From an uncultured Acidobacteriota bacterium (GTDB lineage: Bacteria; Acidobacteriota; Vicinamibacteria; Fen-336), in assembly GCA_902826455.1 (NCBI GenBank), contig CADEEV010000023.1:1-64000 (forward strand): a stretch of 64,000 nt of DNA, written 5' to 3'. Under the pieces are notes generated by a model. That model saw nothing but the letters and a program-made list of their open reading frames with translations, was not told the origin of the DNA and did not search any database. The position numbers were made by a program, and so were the translations under genes. Numbering within the stretch: the first letter of the stretch is position 1; the number at the start of each line of letters is the position of its first letter. Of this stretch, positions 33,350 through 42,487 are shown piece by piece.

Positions 33350-33832
33350 CTACCGGCCGAGCGTCAGACGCACCTTGCCGAGATGATGGAAGCTGTGGCG
33401 CAGCGCGTGGTCCTCGATGAAGAACTGCGCCGTGAGCGGCGCGTCGAAGTAGAGCGAAACGGGGGTCGCGCGGTCGAGCTGGGCGTCCGAGAACACCCGG
33501 AGGGCCGCCGAGGCCGCCGCCGCGTTCTTGCGCAGGAAGTCCAGGGCCTCGCGCTTCGTGACGTTCGCCTGATCCTTGGCGTGCTTGGCGTTGATGTCCG
33601 CCACGACGTCCCAGGTCACCCCCGTGATCGCGTTGCCCGCGGCGATCTTCTGGGCGAGCTCGATCTCGATCGGGTACATGTTCCCGACGTGGTGGACGAT
33701 GACGCCGATCGTCCGGCCGTCGCGGGGAACTTTCGTGCGCCATTCGGCGTCCGTCATGGTCTCGGCCAGGCTCGCCAGGGCCGCAGCGCCCTGGTCGAGA
33801 CGGTCCGCCAACGCCGTCGCTCTCTGATTCAT
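33350..33832 (-). CDS. DinB superfamily protein
   Basis: 160 residues forming a four-helix DinB/YfiT-like bundle. The probable metal-binding histidines lie in VIVHHVGNMYPIEIE (about residue 47) and HALRHSFHHLGKVR near the C-terminus. Family members include thiol-dependent transferases and stress proteins; the substrate is unknown. The ATG at 33832 has a GGAGAGGG Shine-Dalgarno. It is divergent from the AraC-type regulator at 33961. Confidence 0.85.
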   Translation of the reverse strand: MNQRATALADRLDQGAAALASLAETMTDAEWRTKVPRDGRTIGVIVHHVGNMYPIEIELAQKIAAGNAITGVTWDVVADINAKHAKDQANVTKREALDFLRKNAAAASAALRVFSDAQLDRATPVSLYFDAPLTAQFFIEDHALRHSFHHLGKVRLTLGR

Positions 33833-33960
33833 GACTCACCCTCTCCAAGCCGGCTCCGAGCGTCCGGCGTCAGAGGCAACCTACGACCTCGGAGGGAATC
33901 CGACTTGACCGGACGTCCGACAGGGTTTGCCGAAGCGACGGAAAAAGGGATGCTAGGGTC

Positions 33961-34938
33961 GTGACCGAAGTCGACGCCCTCTCCCAGCTTCTCCAGATCA
34001 TCCGGCTGAACTCGGCGATCTTCCTCAACGCCGAGTTCTCGGAGCCCTGGTGCTTCCTCGAGCCCGACTCGGCAGGGCTCGCGCGGATCTTCTCGGCCGG
34101 CAGCGCCCACGTCATCATCTATCACCTGCTGTGCGAGGGCCGGGCCTACGTGGACCTCGAGAACAGCGAGCGCATCGAGCTCACGACCGGCGACCTGGTC
34201 ACGTTCCCCCACGGCGACAGCCACATCCTGGGCGGCGGCGGCTACGTGAAGCCGGTCGACGGCATCGAGGCCATTCCCGCGGTGTTGAAGCGCGGCCTGG
34301 GACTCCTGGAGCTGGGCGGCGGCGGGAACCGCTCGCGCTTCATCTGCGGCTTCCTCGCCTGCGATCCGCAGCTGAGCCCGGCCTTCGTGGGCGGGCTTCC
34401 CCGGGTCATCAAGGTCAACATCCGGGAAGAGCCCTCGGGCCAATGGCTGGAGAACTCGCTCAAGGTGTCGGTGAACGAGACGGTGAGCCGGGAAGCCGGC
34501 GGGACGGCCCTCCTGGCCAAGCTGTCCGAGGCCCTGTTCGCCGAGACGCTCAGGCGCTACGTGCGGGCGCTCCCGCCGGGCGAGACCGGCTGGTTCGCGG
34601 GCGCGCGGGACGCGGAGGTCGGCAAGGCCCTGACCCTGCTCCACGGTCGCCACACCCATCCCTGGACCGTCGCCGACCTGGCGCGGGAAGTCGGCGTGTC
34701 GCGCACCGTGCTGGCGGAGCGCTTCCGCCATTTCCTCGGCGAACCGCCGATGGCCTACCTGACGCGCTGGCGGCTGCGCCTGGGGGCGCGGTCCCTGGCC
34801 GTGACGGCGCAGAGCGTCGCCCAGGTCGCGGCCGAGGTCGGCTACGAGTCCGAGGCGGCCTTCAACCGCGCCTTCAAGCGCGAGTACGGCCTGCCTCCCG
34901 CCCGCTACCGCAAGGAGAAGGGCGGCGCGGGGCGCTAG
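33961..34938 (+). CDS. AraC-family transcriptional regulator with N-terminal cupin
   Basis: 325 residues. Residues about 1-190 are a cupin sensor of the AraC cupin_6 type (LVTFPHGDSHILGGGG). Residues about 215-320 are the two-HTH AraC domain (WTVADLAREVGVSRTVLAERFRHFLGEPPMAYL and VAQVAAEVGYESEAAFNRAFKREYGLPPARYR). The first codon is GTG. A TGC-TAGGGT element (33951-33959) ends one base before it, which is too close for a normal leader, so promoter or start may need revision. Its likely targets are the divergent DinB gene or the downstream GH172/porin genes. Confidence 0.9.
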   Translation: MTEVDALSQLLQIIRLNSAIFLNAEFSEPWCFLEPDSAGLARIFSAGSAHVIIYHLLCEGRAYVDLENSERIELTTGDLVTFPHGDSHILGGGGYVKPVDGIEAIPAVLKRGLGLLELGGGGNRSRFICGFLACDPQLSPAFVGGLPRVIKVNIREEPSGQWLENSLKVSVNETVSREAGGTALLAKLSEALFAETLRRYVRALPPGETGWFAGARDAEVGKALTLLHGRHTHPWTVADLAREVGVSRTVLAERFRHFLGEPPMAYLTRWRLRLGARSLAVTAQSVAQVAAEVGYESEAAFNRAFKREYGLPPARYRKEKGGAGR

Positions 34939-34981
34939 GCCGGCGTGAGAAGATCGCGCATCTTTTTCACCCGGAGGAGCC

Positions 34982-36937
34982 ATGAAAGCGATCGCCCTCG
35001 CCGCCGCGCTGTGCGCGCTGCCGGCCACTGCCCAGGATCCGTTCGGGCTCACCGAGCCCCGCGCGGCCGTGGCCCGGCGGGCGTCGTCCGACAACCCCGA
35101 CCCGGCCTCCAACGACGACAGCAAGCGTCCGATCCCGGGCGAGACCACGGTGCTCGCCGACCTGACCGGACCGGGCATCGTGACCCACCTTTGGATCACG
35201 GTCGCCGACAGCGAATACGGCTGGCCCCGGCTGCTCCGTCTGCGGATCTACTACGACGGCAGCGACGTGCCCAGCGTCGACGCGCCCCTGGGCGACTTCT
35301 TCGGGGTGGGGCTGGGCTACGAGCGTCCGGTGCAGTCCCTCATGATCCGGGACAGCTCCGAAGGCCGCTCGCGCAACAGCTACTGGCCGATGCCGTTCCG
35401 CAAGTCCTGCCGCATCACGATCACGAACGAAGGCCGCCGCCGCGTCGCGAACCTCTACTACCAGGTTGACTGGGAGAAGCGCGCGTCGCTTCCCGACGAC
35501 ACGTTGTACTTCCACGCGCGGTATCGGCAGGCGCTGCCGAACTCGGGCGCCAGGCCGTACGAGTTCCTGCGCGTCGCGGGCCGCGGACAGTACGTGGGCA
35601 CCGTCATGTCGGCCGTGCAGGGCGAGGCCGGCTGGTTCGGCGAGGGCGACGACCACTTCTTCGTGGACGGCGAGTCGACGCCGTCCCTCAGCGGCACCGG
35701 CACCGAGGACTACTTCAACGACGCGTGGAGCCTGCACGTGAGCGAGGGCGCCCACACCGGAGTGCCCGTGGCGGAGGGCACGGACGTCGGCGCGCGCATG
35801 AGCGCGTATCGATGGCACCTCGTCGACCCGATTCCCTTCACGCGGTCCCTGCGCTTCGAGATGGAGCACAAGGGCTGGACCTTCAACAACCCCGGCGACG
35901 GCTCCGTGAAGTCGGCCTTCGGCGAGCGCACCGACCTGCTCTCGAGCGTCGCGTTCTGGTATCAGCACGGCATCGCTCGCGACCAGCCGGAGCCCCCCTA
36001 TGGCGCCGCTCGCCTGGCTCACGCGAACGCCCTCCAGATCGAGGTGGACCGGGCCCTCGCCGACGCGCGCGCCGAGGGCGGGAAGGTGTCGGTCTCGAAG
36101 GAGCTGTTCTGGGGCAAGGACGTGCTGCTCTTCGTGCCGGACGACGTCGGCGGAAAGCTCCACGTGCCCTTCGACGTGCCCGACGACGGCGACTACGAGC
36201 TCTCGACCGAGCTCGCGCGCGGCTCCGACTACGGCAAGTACCGCCTGCTCCTCGACGGCAAGGAACGCGAGGCCGCCGCCCTCGAGCACGAGCCCGGCGC
36301 CGACGTGCGGCGCGAGGGCGAGTTCGACGGCTATGCGCCCGAGACGTATGTGGGGGCCCTGATGCAGGTGGGCTGGCCGAAGCTCACGAGGGGCCGTCAC
36401 GTGCTGACGTTCGTTTGCAGCGGCCGACGCGAGGCTTCGGCCGGCTACGTCCTGGGGGTCGACGACATCGTCCTGGCTCGCGTCGGTCGCGACGCGTGGG
36501 CTGCCGGCCTCGGCGTGCGCGCGCCGGCGGTGCCGTCGGCCAGCGCGGCCGACGTCGCGCGGGCGTTGAACGATCCCGATCCCGTCGTCCGCGGCCTCGC
36601 CGCGACGGTGCTGCGCGATCGCGGGCAGGACTCCCGCCCGGCTCTCGACGCCCTGATCGCGGCTCTTCGCGACCCGGATGCGAACGTGCGGCTGATGGCC
36701 GGCAACGCGATCGCGACGCTCGGGCCCGACGCGGCGAGCGCCGTGCCGGCGCTGACGGCGACCTGCTCGAGCGCGGCGGAAGAGGTCCACGTGTTGCGCT
36801 CGTGCGCGCTGGCCCTGGGAGCGATCGGTCCCGCGGCAGCGCCGGCGCTGCCCGCGCTGCAGGCTCTCACGAAGCTTCCGCGCGTGGAGTGGGCCGCCGC
36901 CCTGGCGATCCATCAGATCCGGCCGGCGCGCCAGTGA
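34982..36937 (+). CDS. GH172 (DUF2961) glycoside hydrolase fused to C-terminal HEAT repeats
   Basis: 651 residues with a signal peptide (MKAIALAAALCALPATA|QD). Residues about 20-350 are DUF2961/GH172: SDNPDPASNDDSKRPIPG, FFGVGLG and the signature SGTGTEDYFNDAWSLH, with SLRFEMEHKG downstream. GH172 enzymes act on difructose anhydride or D-arabinofuranosides. A ligand-binding-like beta domain follows (about 360-510), then about 130 residues of HEAT repeats (DPDPVVRGLAATVLRDRG, DPDANVRLMAGNAIATLG). The HEAT tail is not part of the standard family layout as I know it. The CGGAGGAG Shine-Dalgarno is strong. It sits between an AraC regulator and a porin. Confidence 0.88.
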   Translation: MKAIALAAALCALPATAQDPFGLTEPRAAVARRASSDNPDPASNDDSKRPIPGETTVLADLTGPGIVTHLWITVADSEYGWPRLLRLRIYYDGSDVPSVDAPLGDFFGVGLGYERPVQSLMIRDSSEGRSRNSYWPMPFRKSCRITITNEGRRRVANLYYQVDWEKRASLPDDTLYFHARYRQALPNSGARPYEFLRVAGRGQYVGTVMSAVQGEAGWFGEGDDHFFVDGESTPSLSGTGTEDYFNDAWSLHVSEGAHTGVPVAEGTDVGARMSAYRWHLVDPIPFTRSLRFEMEHKGWTFNNPGDGSVKSAFGERTDLLSSVAFWYQHGIARDQPEPPYGAARLAHANALQIEVDRALADARAEGGKVSVSKELFWGKDVLLFVPDDVGGKLHVPFDVPDDGDYELSTELARGSDYGKYRLLLDGKEREAAALEHEPGADVRREGEFDGYAPETYVGALMQVGWPKLTRGRHVLTFVCSGRREASAGYVLGVDDIVLARVGRDAWAAGLGVRAPAVPSASAADVARALNDPDPVVRGLAATVLRDRGQDSRPALDALIAALRDPDANVRLMAGNAIATLGPDAASAVPALTATCSSAAEEVHVLRSCALALGAIGPAAAPALPALQALTKLPRVEWAAALAIHQIRPARQ

Positions 36938-36991
36938 CGGCGCGGCGGGATGATAGAATTTCGCAGTCCTGATGCTCACGAACGAGGTGCG

Positions 36992-38104
36992 ATGAAGAGA
37001 CTCGGCACGGTCCTCCCCCTGCTGCTCTTGCTGACGCCGGTCGTCCACGCCCAGGACCAGGATCAGGACCAGACGGTCTACCAGAAGCAGAAGGCCAGCT
37101 TCGGATTCCACGCCGACGCCCTCGTCCGCCAGGAATGGACCCAGGAGATCTTCATCTCCACGACCGACACGTCGAACCAGCAGCGTCGCCTGTTCCGCCT
37201 CAAGCCGCGCGTGGAGTTCGGCGGGGATCGGTTTTCCCTCGGTGTCGGCGGCGAGTTCAACTACGGCAGCGACAAGAACGTCGACCCCAAGCCCACCCTG
37301 CTGCGGGACAACTACGACTCGCGCGACGCCCGCCTCGACCTCGCCTTCGCGCGTGTAGAGCCGGCGCGCTGGCTGCGTCTCGACGGCGGGCGCTTCAAGA
37401 TGCCCGTGGCCTTCACGGAGATGATCTGGGACCGGGATCTGCGGCCCCAGGGCGCCGCCCTCACGCTGCAGAGCAAGGACGCGGAGGGCGTCGCGCGCTT
37501 CGGCCTGACCGGCCTGTGGTCCAAGGGCGGCCACGTCTTCGACGACGAGGCCGTCGAGCTCCTGCTGGGCTCCGCCCAGGCGACGTTCCCCGGGCAGGGC
37601 GACTCGAGCCTCCAGCTGGTCGGCTCGTTCCTCTACTGGAAGGACGCCTCGAGCCTCGAGCCCATGATCCGCCGCCAGAACACCCGCGTGCTCGGCGAGA
37701 TCACGGGCGACTACCGCGTCGTCGACCTCGTGGCGCGGGTCCGCACGGCGTCCCAGACGCCCCTGCAGCTCGTCGCGAACTACTGCTGGAACACCGCGAT
37801 CGACAGCTCGAACAAGGGCCTGTGGCTGGCCGCGGTGCTGGGCTCCATCGACACCTCGCGGGTGCGGCTCGAGTACACCTTCGCGAACGTGGACAAGGAC
37901 GCGACCCTGGCCGCGTACAGCACCGACGACTTCTTCTGGGCCACGGGCTGGCGCGGGCATCGCGGGGAGATCTCGTCGCGCACGAGCGACAAGTCGAGCA
38001 TCGCCGTCGTGGGCCAGCTGCAGCAGTTCAAGGACAGCCCGCGCCCCGAGGAGCGCGACCACTGGGTGAAGCGCATCCGCGTGGAGCTGCGCGCGAACTA
38101 CTAG
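36992..38104 (+). CDS. Putative porin (phosphate-selective-porin-like beta barrel)
   Basis: 370 residues. The signal peptide MKRLGTVLPLLLLLTPVVHA is followed by an acidic DQDQDQ segment and then repeated amphipathic strands (ASFGFHADALVRQEWTQE, RLDLAFARVEPARWLRLDGGRFKMPV). It ends in WVKRIRVELRANY, an aromatic C-terminus typical of outer-membrane barrels. A GAGGTG Shine-Dalgarno precedes ATG 36992. An extended -10 (TGA-TAGAAT, 36951-36959) lies in the gap after the GH172 gene, so it may also have its own promoter. It probably imports the GH172 products. Confidence 0.82.
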   Translation: MKRLGTVLPLLLLLTPVVHAQDQDQDQTVYQKQKASFGFHADALVRQEWTQEIFISTTDTSNQQRRLFRLKPRVEFGGDRFSLGVGGEFNYGSDKNVDPKPTLLRDNYDSRDARLDLAFARVEPARWLRLDGGRFKMPVAFTEMIWDRDLRPQGAALTLQSKDAEGVARFGLTGLWSKGGHVFDDEAVELLLGSAQATFPGQGDSSLQLVGSFLYWKDASSLEPMIRRQNTRVLGEITGDYRVVDLVARVRTASQTPLQLVANYCWNTAIDSSNKGLWLAAVLGSIDTSRVRLEYTFANVDKDATLAAYSTDDFFWATGWRGHRGEISSRTSDKSSIAVVGQLQQFKDSPRPEERDHWVKRIRVELRANY

Positions 38105-38107
38105 CCG

Positions 38108-39142
38108 TCAGTCGCCGCTGATGATGCCGCCGAGGCCGCCCAGGGCCTTGTTCAGGACGGAGCCTTCGTCGACACCACTGCCGCCCACGCGCGGCATCGC
38201 CCGCGAGATGCGGTCGGCGAGCCGCGACAGCGGCAGGGACTGGAGCCAGACCCGCCCGGGCCCGTGGACCGTGGCGAAGAAGATGCCCTCGCCGCCGAAC
38301 AACGCGGTCTTCACCTTGCCGACGAACTCGATCTCGTAGCGCACGGACGGCTGGAGCGCGACGAGACAGCCGGTGTCGACCCGCAGGTCTTCGCCGGGCT
38401 TGAGGTCGATCGTGTGGATCGTGCCGCCCGCATGGACGAAGCAGAGACCGTCGCCGGAGAGCCGCTGCATGATGAAGCCCTCGCCACCGAACAGGCCGAC
38501 GCCGATCTTCTTCTGGAAGGCGATGCCGATCGAGACGCCCCGGGCTGCGCAGAGGAAGGAGTCCTTCTGGCAGACCAGCTCGCCGCCCAGGGCCTTAAGG
38601 TCCATGGGCAGGATCTTGCCGGCGTAGGGCGCCGCGAAGGCGACACGCTGCTTGCCCTGGCCGCCGTTGGTGAACACGGTCATGAACAGGCTCTCGCCGG
38701 TGATCAGGCGCTTGCCGGCTCCGACCAGGGCGCCCCACACGCCCCCGGTGCTCGAGCCTTGCCCGCTGCCGTCGCCGAAGACCGTCTCCATCTGGATGCC
38801 GCGGGTCATGTACATCATCACGCCCGCCTCGGCCACGGCGCTCTCGCCCGGATCGAGCTCCACCTCGACGAACTGCATCTCGGCGCCGTAGATCTGGAAA
38901 TCGATCTCGTGGGCGGTGCGCAGGCCGCCGGGCATCGGCGGGGGCGCGGTGGTCGAGCTCTTGAGATGCTGGGCGAAGACCGCCACGCTCTTCAGCGGCT
39001 CCCAGCCCGACATCCCGGCGGTGAAGACGAGCGTGTCGCCCGACGCGCTGCCGTTCTTCAGGTTCGAGAGGATCTCGGCCTCGGTCACCGGACCGATCTG
39101 GTGGCCGCCGATCGCCAGGTACCACTGGGCTTCGTCAGGCAT
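38108..39142 (-). CDS. GYF_2-AIM24 domain protein (TIGR00266-like)
   Basis: 344 residues. An N-terminal GYF_2 domain (WYLAIGGHQIGPVTEAEILSNL, then TLVFTAGMSGWEPL) is joined by a Pro-rich linker to an AIM24/TIGR00266 beta domain (about 90-310). That domain has FQIYGAEMQFVEVELDPGESAVAEAGVMMYM, repeated LFGGEGF/LFGGEGI turns and VHAGGTIHTIDLKPGED. A C-terminal Gly/Leu tail (NKALGGLGGIISGD) follows. AIM24 proteins are linked to membrane organisation; the biochemical role is not known. It is last in the nine-gene operon, five bases after the TerB-like gene. Confidence 0.88.
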   Translation of the reverse strand: MPDEAQWYLAIGGHQIGPVTEAEILSNLKNGSASGDTLVFTAGMSGWEPLKSVAVFAQHLKSSTTAPPPMPGGLRTAHEIDFQIYGAEMQFVEVELDPGESAVAEAGVMMYMTRGIQMETVFGDGSGQGSSTGGVWGALVGAGKRLITGESLFMTVFTNGGQGKQRVAFAAPYAGKILPMDLKALGGELVCQKDSFLCAARGVSIGIAFQKKIGVGLFGGEGFIMQRLSGDGLCFVHAGGTIHTIDLKPGEDLRVDTGCLVALQPSVRYEIEFVGKVKTALFGGEGIFFATVHGPGRVWLQSLPLSRLADRISRAMPRVGGSGVDEGSVLNKALGGLGGIISGD

Positions 39143-39147
39143 GCGCG

Positions 39148-39744
39148 TCAATCCTCCTTGTCGATGTTGGCAGCCGCGTCGGTCTCGAGGCGCGCGGCCG
39201 TCGCGGCGTCGAGCCCGAGCCGGTGGGCGAGCTGGGCCAGGTAGATGCGCTCCGCGCCGCTGACCGTCTCGTCGGCCCGCAGCAGCGTGAACGCCATCGT
39301 GTAGAGCTCGGCCTTCTGGGCGGGATCGGCGACACCCGCCACGATCTCCGCCAGGGGCCGCGGATCGTCGAGCTCCGCCCGGACCAGCGCCTCGGCCGCC
39401 GGACCGCCCGCGCTGGCCAGCCGGGCGATGTTCTGGCCTTCGGCCGGCGCGAGGTCGCCGTCGGCGCGGGCCGCCGAGATCAGCAAGCGGATCGCCCGGG
39501 CGACCTCCACGGGCACTCCGGCCACGGCGGGCGCCTCGGGAGCCGTGCGGGGTGCGGCCGACGGCGTCGCCTTGTTCTGGGACGACTCGTAGAGCCCCCA
39601 CGCCACCGCCGCAGCGCCGGCGATCGCGCGCAGCCCGAGGTGCGAGCCGCCGAGACCGAAGGCGCTCGCGGCGCGACGATGGCGCTTGCCGCGGCCGGCG
39701 AGAGCGCCGCGAAGCAGGGAGCCGAGCAGGTCCTCGGGGTTCAC
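39148..39744 (-). CDS. DUF533/TerB-like protein
   Basis: 198 residues from GTG 39744, overlapping the upstream stop (GTGA). There is a basic N-terminus, one hydrophobic helix (HLGLRAIAGAAAVAWGLYES) and a Ser/Ala/Pro linker. A helical TerB-like domain (about 85-195) follows: RAIRLLISAARADGDLAPAEGQNIARL, YTMAFTLLRADETVSGAERIYLAQLAHRLGLD. The repeated acidic residues fit metal-binding TerB folds. Like YebE-type DUF533 proteins, it is probably peripheral to the inner membrane. Its operon partners are AIM24 and ABC-2 exporters. Confidence 0.8.
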   Translation of the reverse strand: MNPEDLLGSLLRGALAGRGKRHRRAASAFGLGGSHLGLRAIAGAAAVAWGLYESSQNKATPSAAPRTAPEAPAVAGVPVEVARAIRLLISAARADGDLAPAEGQNIARLASAGGPAAEALVRAELDDPRPLAEIVAGVADPAQKAELYTMAFTLLRADETVSGAERIYLAQLAHRLGLDAATAARLETDAAANIDKED

Positions 39745-40730
39745 TGGGCCCTCGGCGTCGCGGTCGGGACCGCCGGCTTCGGCGCGAGCGCGGCCAGCGT
39801 CTCGGGCGACACCCGGAAGTCGATCACGACCTGGCTCGCCTTCTGGGTAATGGTGAAGGCCGTGGCGAGCTCCTTGAGCTCGGGCTTGGCCCCCGCCTGC
39901 AGGGCGAGCAGCGACGTGAGCCCACGCGCCGTGTCGGCCAGGTTCTTGGCACCGGCCGCGTCGGCGGCGTCGCCGGTCGCCGAGATCGTGACGAGGGGTT
40001 CCAGGTCCCCGGAAACGGACAGGCTCTTGAGGTTCGGCATCGAGAAGTTCGAGCCCAGGCCGCCGCTCGAACCTCCCGTGGGCAGGTTGGAGAGCAGGGT
40101 GCCGTCTCCGACGAGCCAGAACGTCGCGTCGGTCCGGGCGCGATCGAGGAGCCCGCCCAGGAGAACGTTCGTCCGCAGCGTGGCCTTGTGCTGGCCATGA
40201 GCCTCCAGCATCGCCCGAACGCCGGCGGCGTCGCCCGTCAGGAGCGTGCCCTGGTCGACGAACGCGATGCCCTGAGGCTGCGCGGCGTTCTTGCCCGCGA
40301 ACGAATAGAAGTCGAGGTCGCCGACCTTCTCCGCCTTGGCGCCGGCCTTGAGCGCCGCGGCCGCGCGGAGCTTGTAGACGTCGAACGCGCCGAGCACCAC
40401 GGCGACGCTCGTGCCGCCCCGGAGGCCCGCCACGAAGACACGGTCGACGTCGCGCTCGGGATTGAGGCCCGTCTCTTCCTCGAGGTGCCGGAACGCGTCC
40501 GGCCGCGCGAGGTTCCGGGCCGCGACCTGCTTCTGGTAGAACGCGCTGGCCGCGAGGCGCTTCACGTCGAAGCCGCCGACGAACGTGGCGTCGGCCGGGA
40601 AGGCCTGCGTGACCGCCGGCAAGCGGCTCGTGAGGGTCGCCGCCGGAGCCGCGAGGCCACTGAGGGCGACGCCGATGCCCAGGACGACCAGACCGACCGA
40701 CACCGACGCCAGCACGCCGTTGCGCGACAT
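39741..40730 (-). CDS. Hypothetical exported protein of the ABC operon
   Basis: 329 residues with a signal anchor (about 5-33, VLASVSVGLVVLGIGVALSGLA). The extracytoplasmic domain alternates ADATFVGGFDVKRLAAS, DVDRVFVAGLRGGTSVAVVLGAFD and ATFWLVGDGTLLSNLPTGGSSGG-type segments. The pattern resembles DUF3352-like exported proteins that tile beta-alpha units, but I do not recognise the family with confidence. No catalytic motif is evident. It follows the second permease by 27 bases and overlaps the TerB-like gene by four. Confidence 0.75.
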   Translation of the reverse strand: MSRNGVLASVSVGLVVLGIGVALSGLAAPAATLTSRLPAVTQAFPADATFVGGFDVKRLAASAFYQKQVAARNLARPDAFRHLEEETGLNPERDVDRVFVAGLRGGTSVAVVLGAFDVYKLRAAAALKAGAKAEKVGDLDFYSFAGKNAAQPQGIAFVDQGTLLTGDAAGVRAMLEAHGQHKATLRTNVLLGGLLDRARTDATFWLVGDGTLLSNLPTGGSSGGLGSNFSMPNLKSLSVSGDLEPLVTISATGDAADAAGAKNLADTARGLTSLLALQAGAKPELKELATAFTITQKASQVVIDFRVSPETLAALAPKPAVPTATPRAQ

Positions 40731-40757
40731 GGATGCCCCCCGGTTTCGAGTGTAGCG

Positions 40758-41567
40758 CTACTGGTCCAGTACGTACTCGCGCTCGGAAAAGATCCGAACG
40801 GCGAGGGCCAGGAACGCACCGGCGAGGAGCGACAGCACGACCAGGCTGAGGCCTGCCGGCTGGGTCTGGGCGAAGATCTGCGCGAGGCCTTCCTCGGCGG
40901 GATGGTGCGTGACGAGCGACCGCAGCCAGGCCGTGATCGTGAGGCGCGGCAGGTAGCCGGGCAGGTTCGCCACGAGCTCCCACACGAACAGGAAGAGCAG
41001 GCCGGGGATCATGGGGCGCCTCAGCGTCACGCCGGCGAGAGCGAAGAACGCGCCGTAAGCCACGAGACCCATGGCGAGCGCGCCGAGGTCGCGCACGAGG
41101 TCGAGACCGTGAGCGGTCGCTCCGGAGAGCCCGGCCGCCGTGGTCAGCAGGAAATACGTGACGACGGTCGCGGGCAGCACGAGGCAGAGCGTCGTCGCGA
41201 GATAGGCCGCGAACTTTCCCAGCAGCACGGAGCTGCGCCGGATCGGGCGCGTGAACAGATAGGTGATCGTCCGCTCCTCCACCTCGTCGGTCACGAGGGC
41301 CGTGCCGTAGAACAGCGCGGCCAGGGGCACGACGTTGCGGATGTAGTAGAGCGCCACGACGGTGCCGTAGAGGTCGAAGCCCGAGAGCCGCGTCGGGAGC
41401 TTGGCGACGAGCACCACCCGGTACAGCACGCCGAAGACGACGGGGAGGCAGAGCAGGACTCCCATGAGCAGGCTGCGACGGCTCCAGAACAGGCGCTCGA
41501 AGGAGAGCGCGAAGACGGCGCGAGCGCCGTCCAGCGTCGGCAGGGTCCGGCCCGTGTCGCGGCTCAT
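40758..41567 (-). CDS. ABC-2 type transporter permease (second pair)
   Basis: 269 residues with about six membrane helices. After the first helix (LLMGVLLCLPVVFGVLYRVVL) comes the ABC-2 signature TDEVEERTITYLFTRPIRRSSVLLGKF. The last helix is LSLVVLSLLAGAFLALAV. ATG 41567 overlaps the ATPase stop by four bases, making it the cognate permease. ABC-2 systems export drugs, lipids, glycans or peptides, or act as regulators; the substrate is unknown. Confidence 0.88.
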   Translation of the reverse strand: MSRDTGRTLPTLDGARAVFALSFERLFWSRRSLLMGVLLCLPVVFGVLYRVVLVAKLPTRLSGFDLYGTVVALYYIRNVVPLAALFYGTALVTDEVEERTITYLFTRPIRRSSVLLGKFAAYLATTLCLVLPATVVTYFLLTTAAGLSGATAHGLDLVRDLGALAMGLVAYGAFFALAGVTLRRPMIPGLLFLFVWELVANLPGYLPRLTITAWLRSLVTHHPAEEGLAQIFAQTQPAGLSLVVLSLLAGAFLALAVRIFSEREYVLDQ

Positions 41568-42487
41568 CGCGCCACCAGGTACCGGAAGACCGACTCCAGG
41601 TTCTCGTCGGGGGAATACATCTCGGTGATGCCGGCCTCGACGGCGACGGCCTGCAGCGCGCCATAGAACTCGTCGGGCCGTGCCGTCTGGATCGTCACCC
41701 ACTCCCCTTCCGCCCCGAAGCTCAGGGAGACGACGCTCGCGAGGCCCACGACCTGGCGCGCCAGGGAGCGCGGGTCGGCGGCGCGAATCGCGACCGTGTG
41801 GGGATGCTCGTCCATCAGGTCGCGGATCTCGCGCACGTCGCCCTCGGCGAGGACGCGGCCGTTGTGGATCAGGAGCACGCGCCGCGTCATGGCCTCGACC
41901 TCGTGGAGGATGTGGCTCGACACCACGACGGTCTTGCCCTCCCGCCCGAGCTTCTTCACGAGGTCCACGACGCGCCGGCGGTTCACCGGATCCATGCCGC
42001 TCACCGGCTCGTCGAGCAGCAGCACCTCGGGGTCGTGGGCAATGGCCTGGGCCAGCTTCACGCGCTGGCGCATGCCCTTGCTGTAGCCGCCGATCTTGCG
42101 ATCCTTGGCGGCGAGCAGGTCGACCTGCGCGAGGGCGCTCTCGGCGCGCGTGCGGCACTCGGCCGCGTCAAAGCCCGACAGCCGCAGCAGCGAGGCGACG
42201 AACTGCTGCCCCGTCATCGCTTCCCAGAACGCGTCGGGCTCCGGGCAAAGGCCGACGCGATGGAAGACCTCGGGCGAGCCCCAGGCCGGCCTGCCGAGCA
42301 GCTTGACCTCTCCCTGGTTGGGGGCGATCTGGCCCGCCGCCAGCTTGAGGAACGTGGACTTCCCCGCCCCGTTCGGCCCGAGCAGGCCCGTGACGCCCGG
42401 ACCGACCGTCGTCGTGACGTCGTTCAGGGCGATGACGGGTCCGTACCAGCGCGACGCGCGCACGAACTCGAGGCTCGCGGCGCTCAC
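41564..42487 (-). CDS. ABC transporter ATP-binding protein (second pair)
   Basis: 307 residues from GTG 42487. Visible motifs are Walker A GLLGPNGAGKSTFLKLAAG, the Q-loop region near VGLCPEPDAFWEAMTG, signature YSKGMRQRVKLAQAIAHD, Walker B EVLLLDEPVSGMDP and H-loop SSHILHEVEAM. About 90 residues follow the NBD (AIRAADPRSLARQVVGLASV), the usual extension of ABC-2 ATPases. GTGA overlap with the permease upstream and overlap with the permease downstream make the four ABC genes one continuous unit. Confidence 0.93.
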   Translation of the reverse strand: MSAASLEFVRASRWYGPVIALNDVTTTVGPGVTGLLGPNGAGKSTFLKLAAGQIAPNQGEVKLLGRPAWGSPEVFHRVGLCPEPDAFWEAMTGQQFVASLLRLSGFDAAECRTRAESALAQVDLLAAKDRKIGGYSKGMRQRVKLAQAIAHDPEVLLLDEPVSGMDPVNRRRVVDLVKKLGREGKTVVVSSHILHEVEAMTRRVLLIHNGRVLAEGDVREIRDLMDEHPHTVAIRAADPRSLARQVVGLASVVSLSFGAEGEWVTIQTARPDEFYGALQAVAVEAGITEMYSPDENLESVFRYLVAR

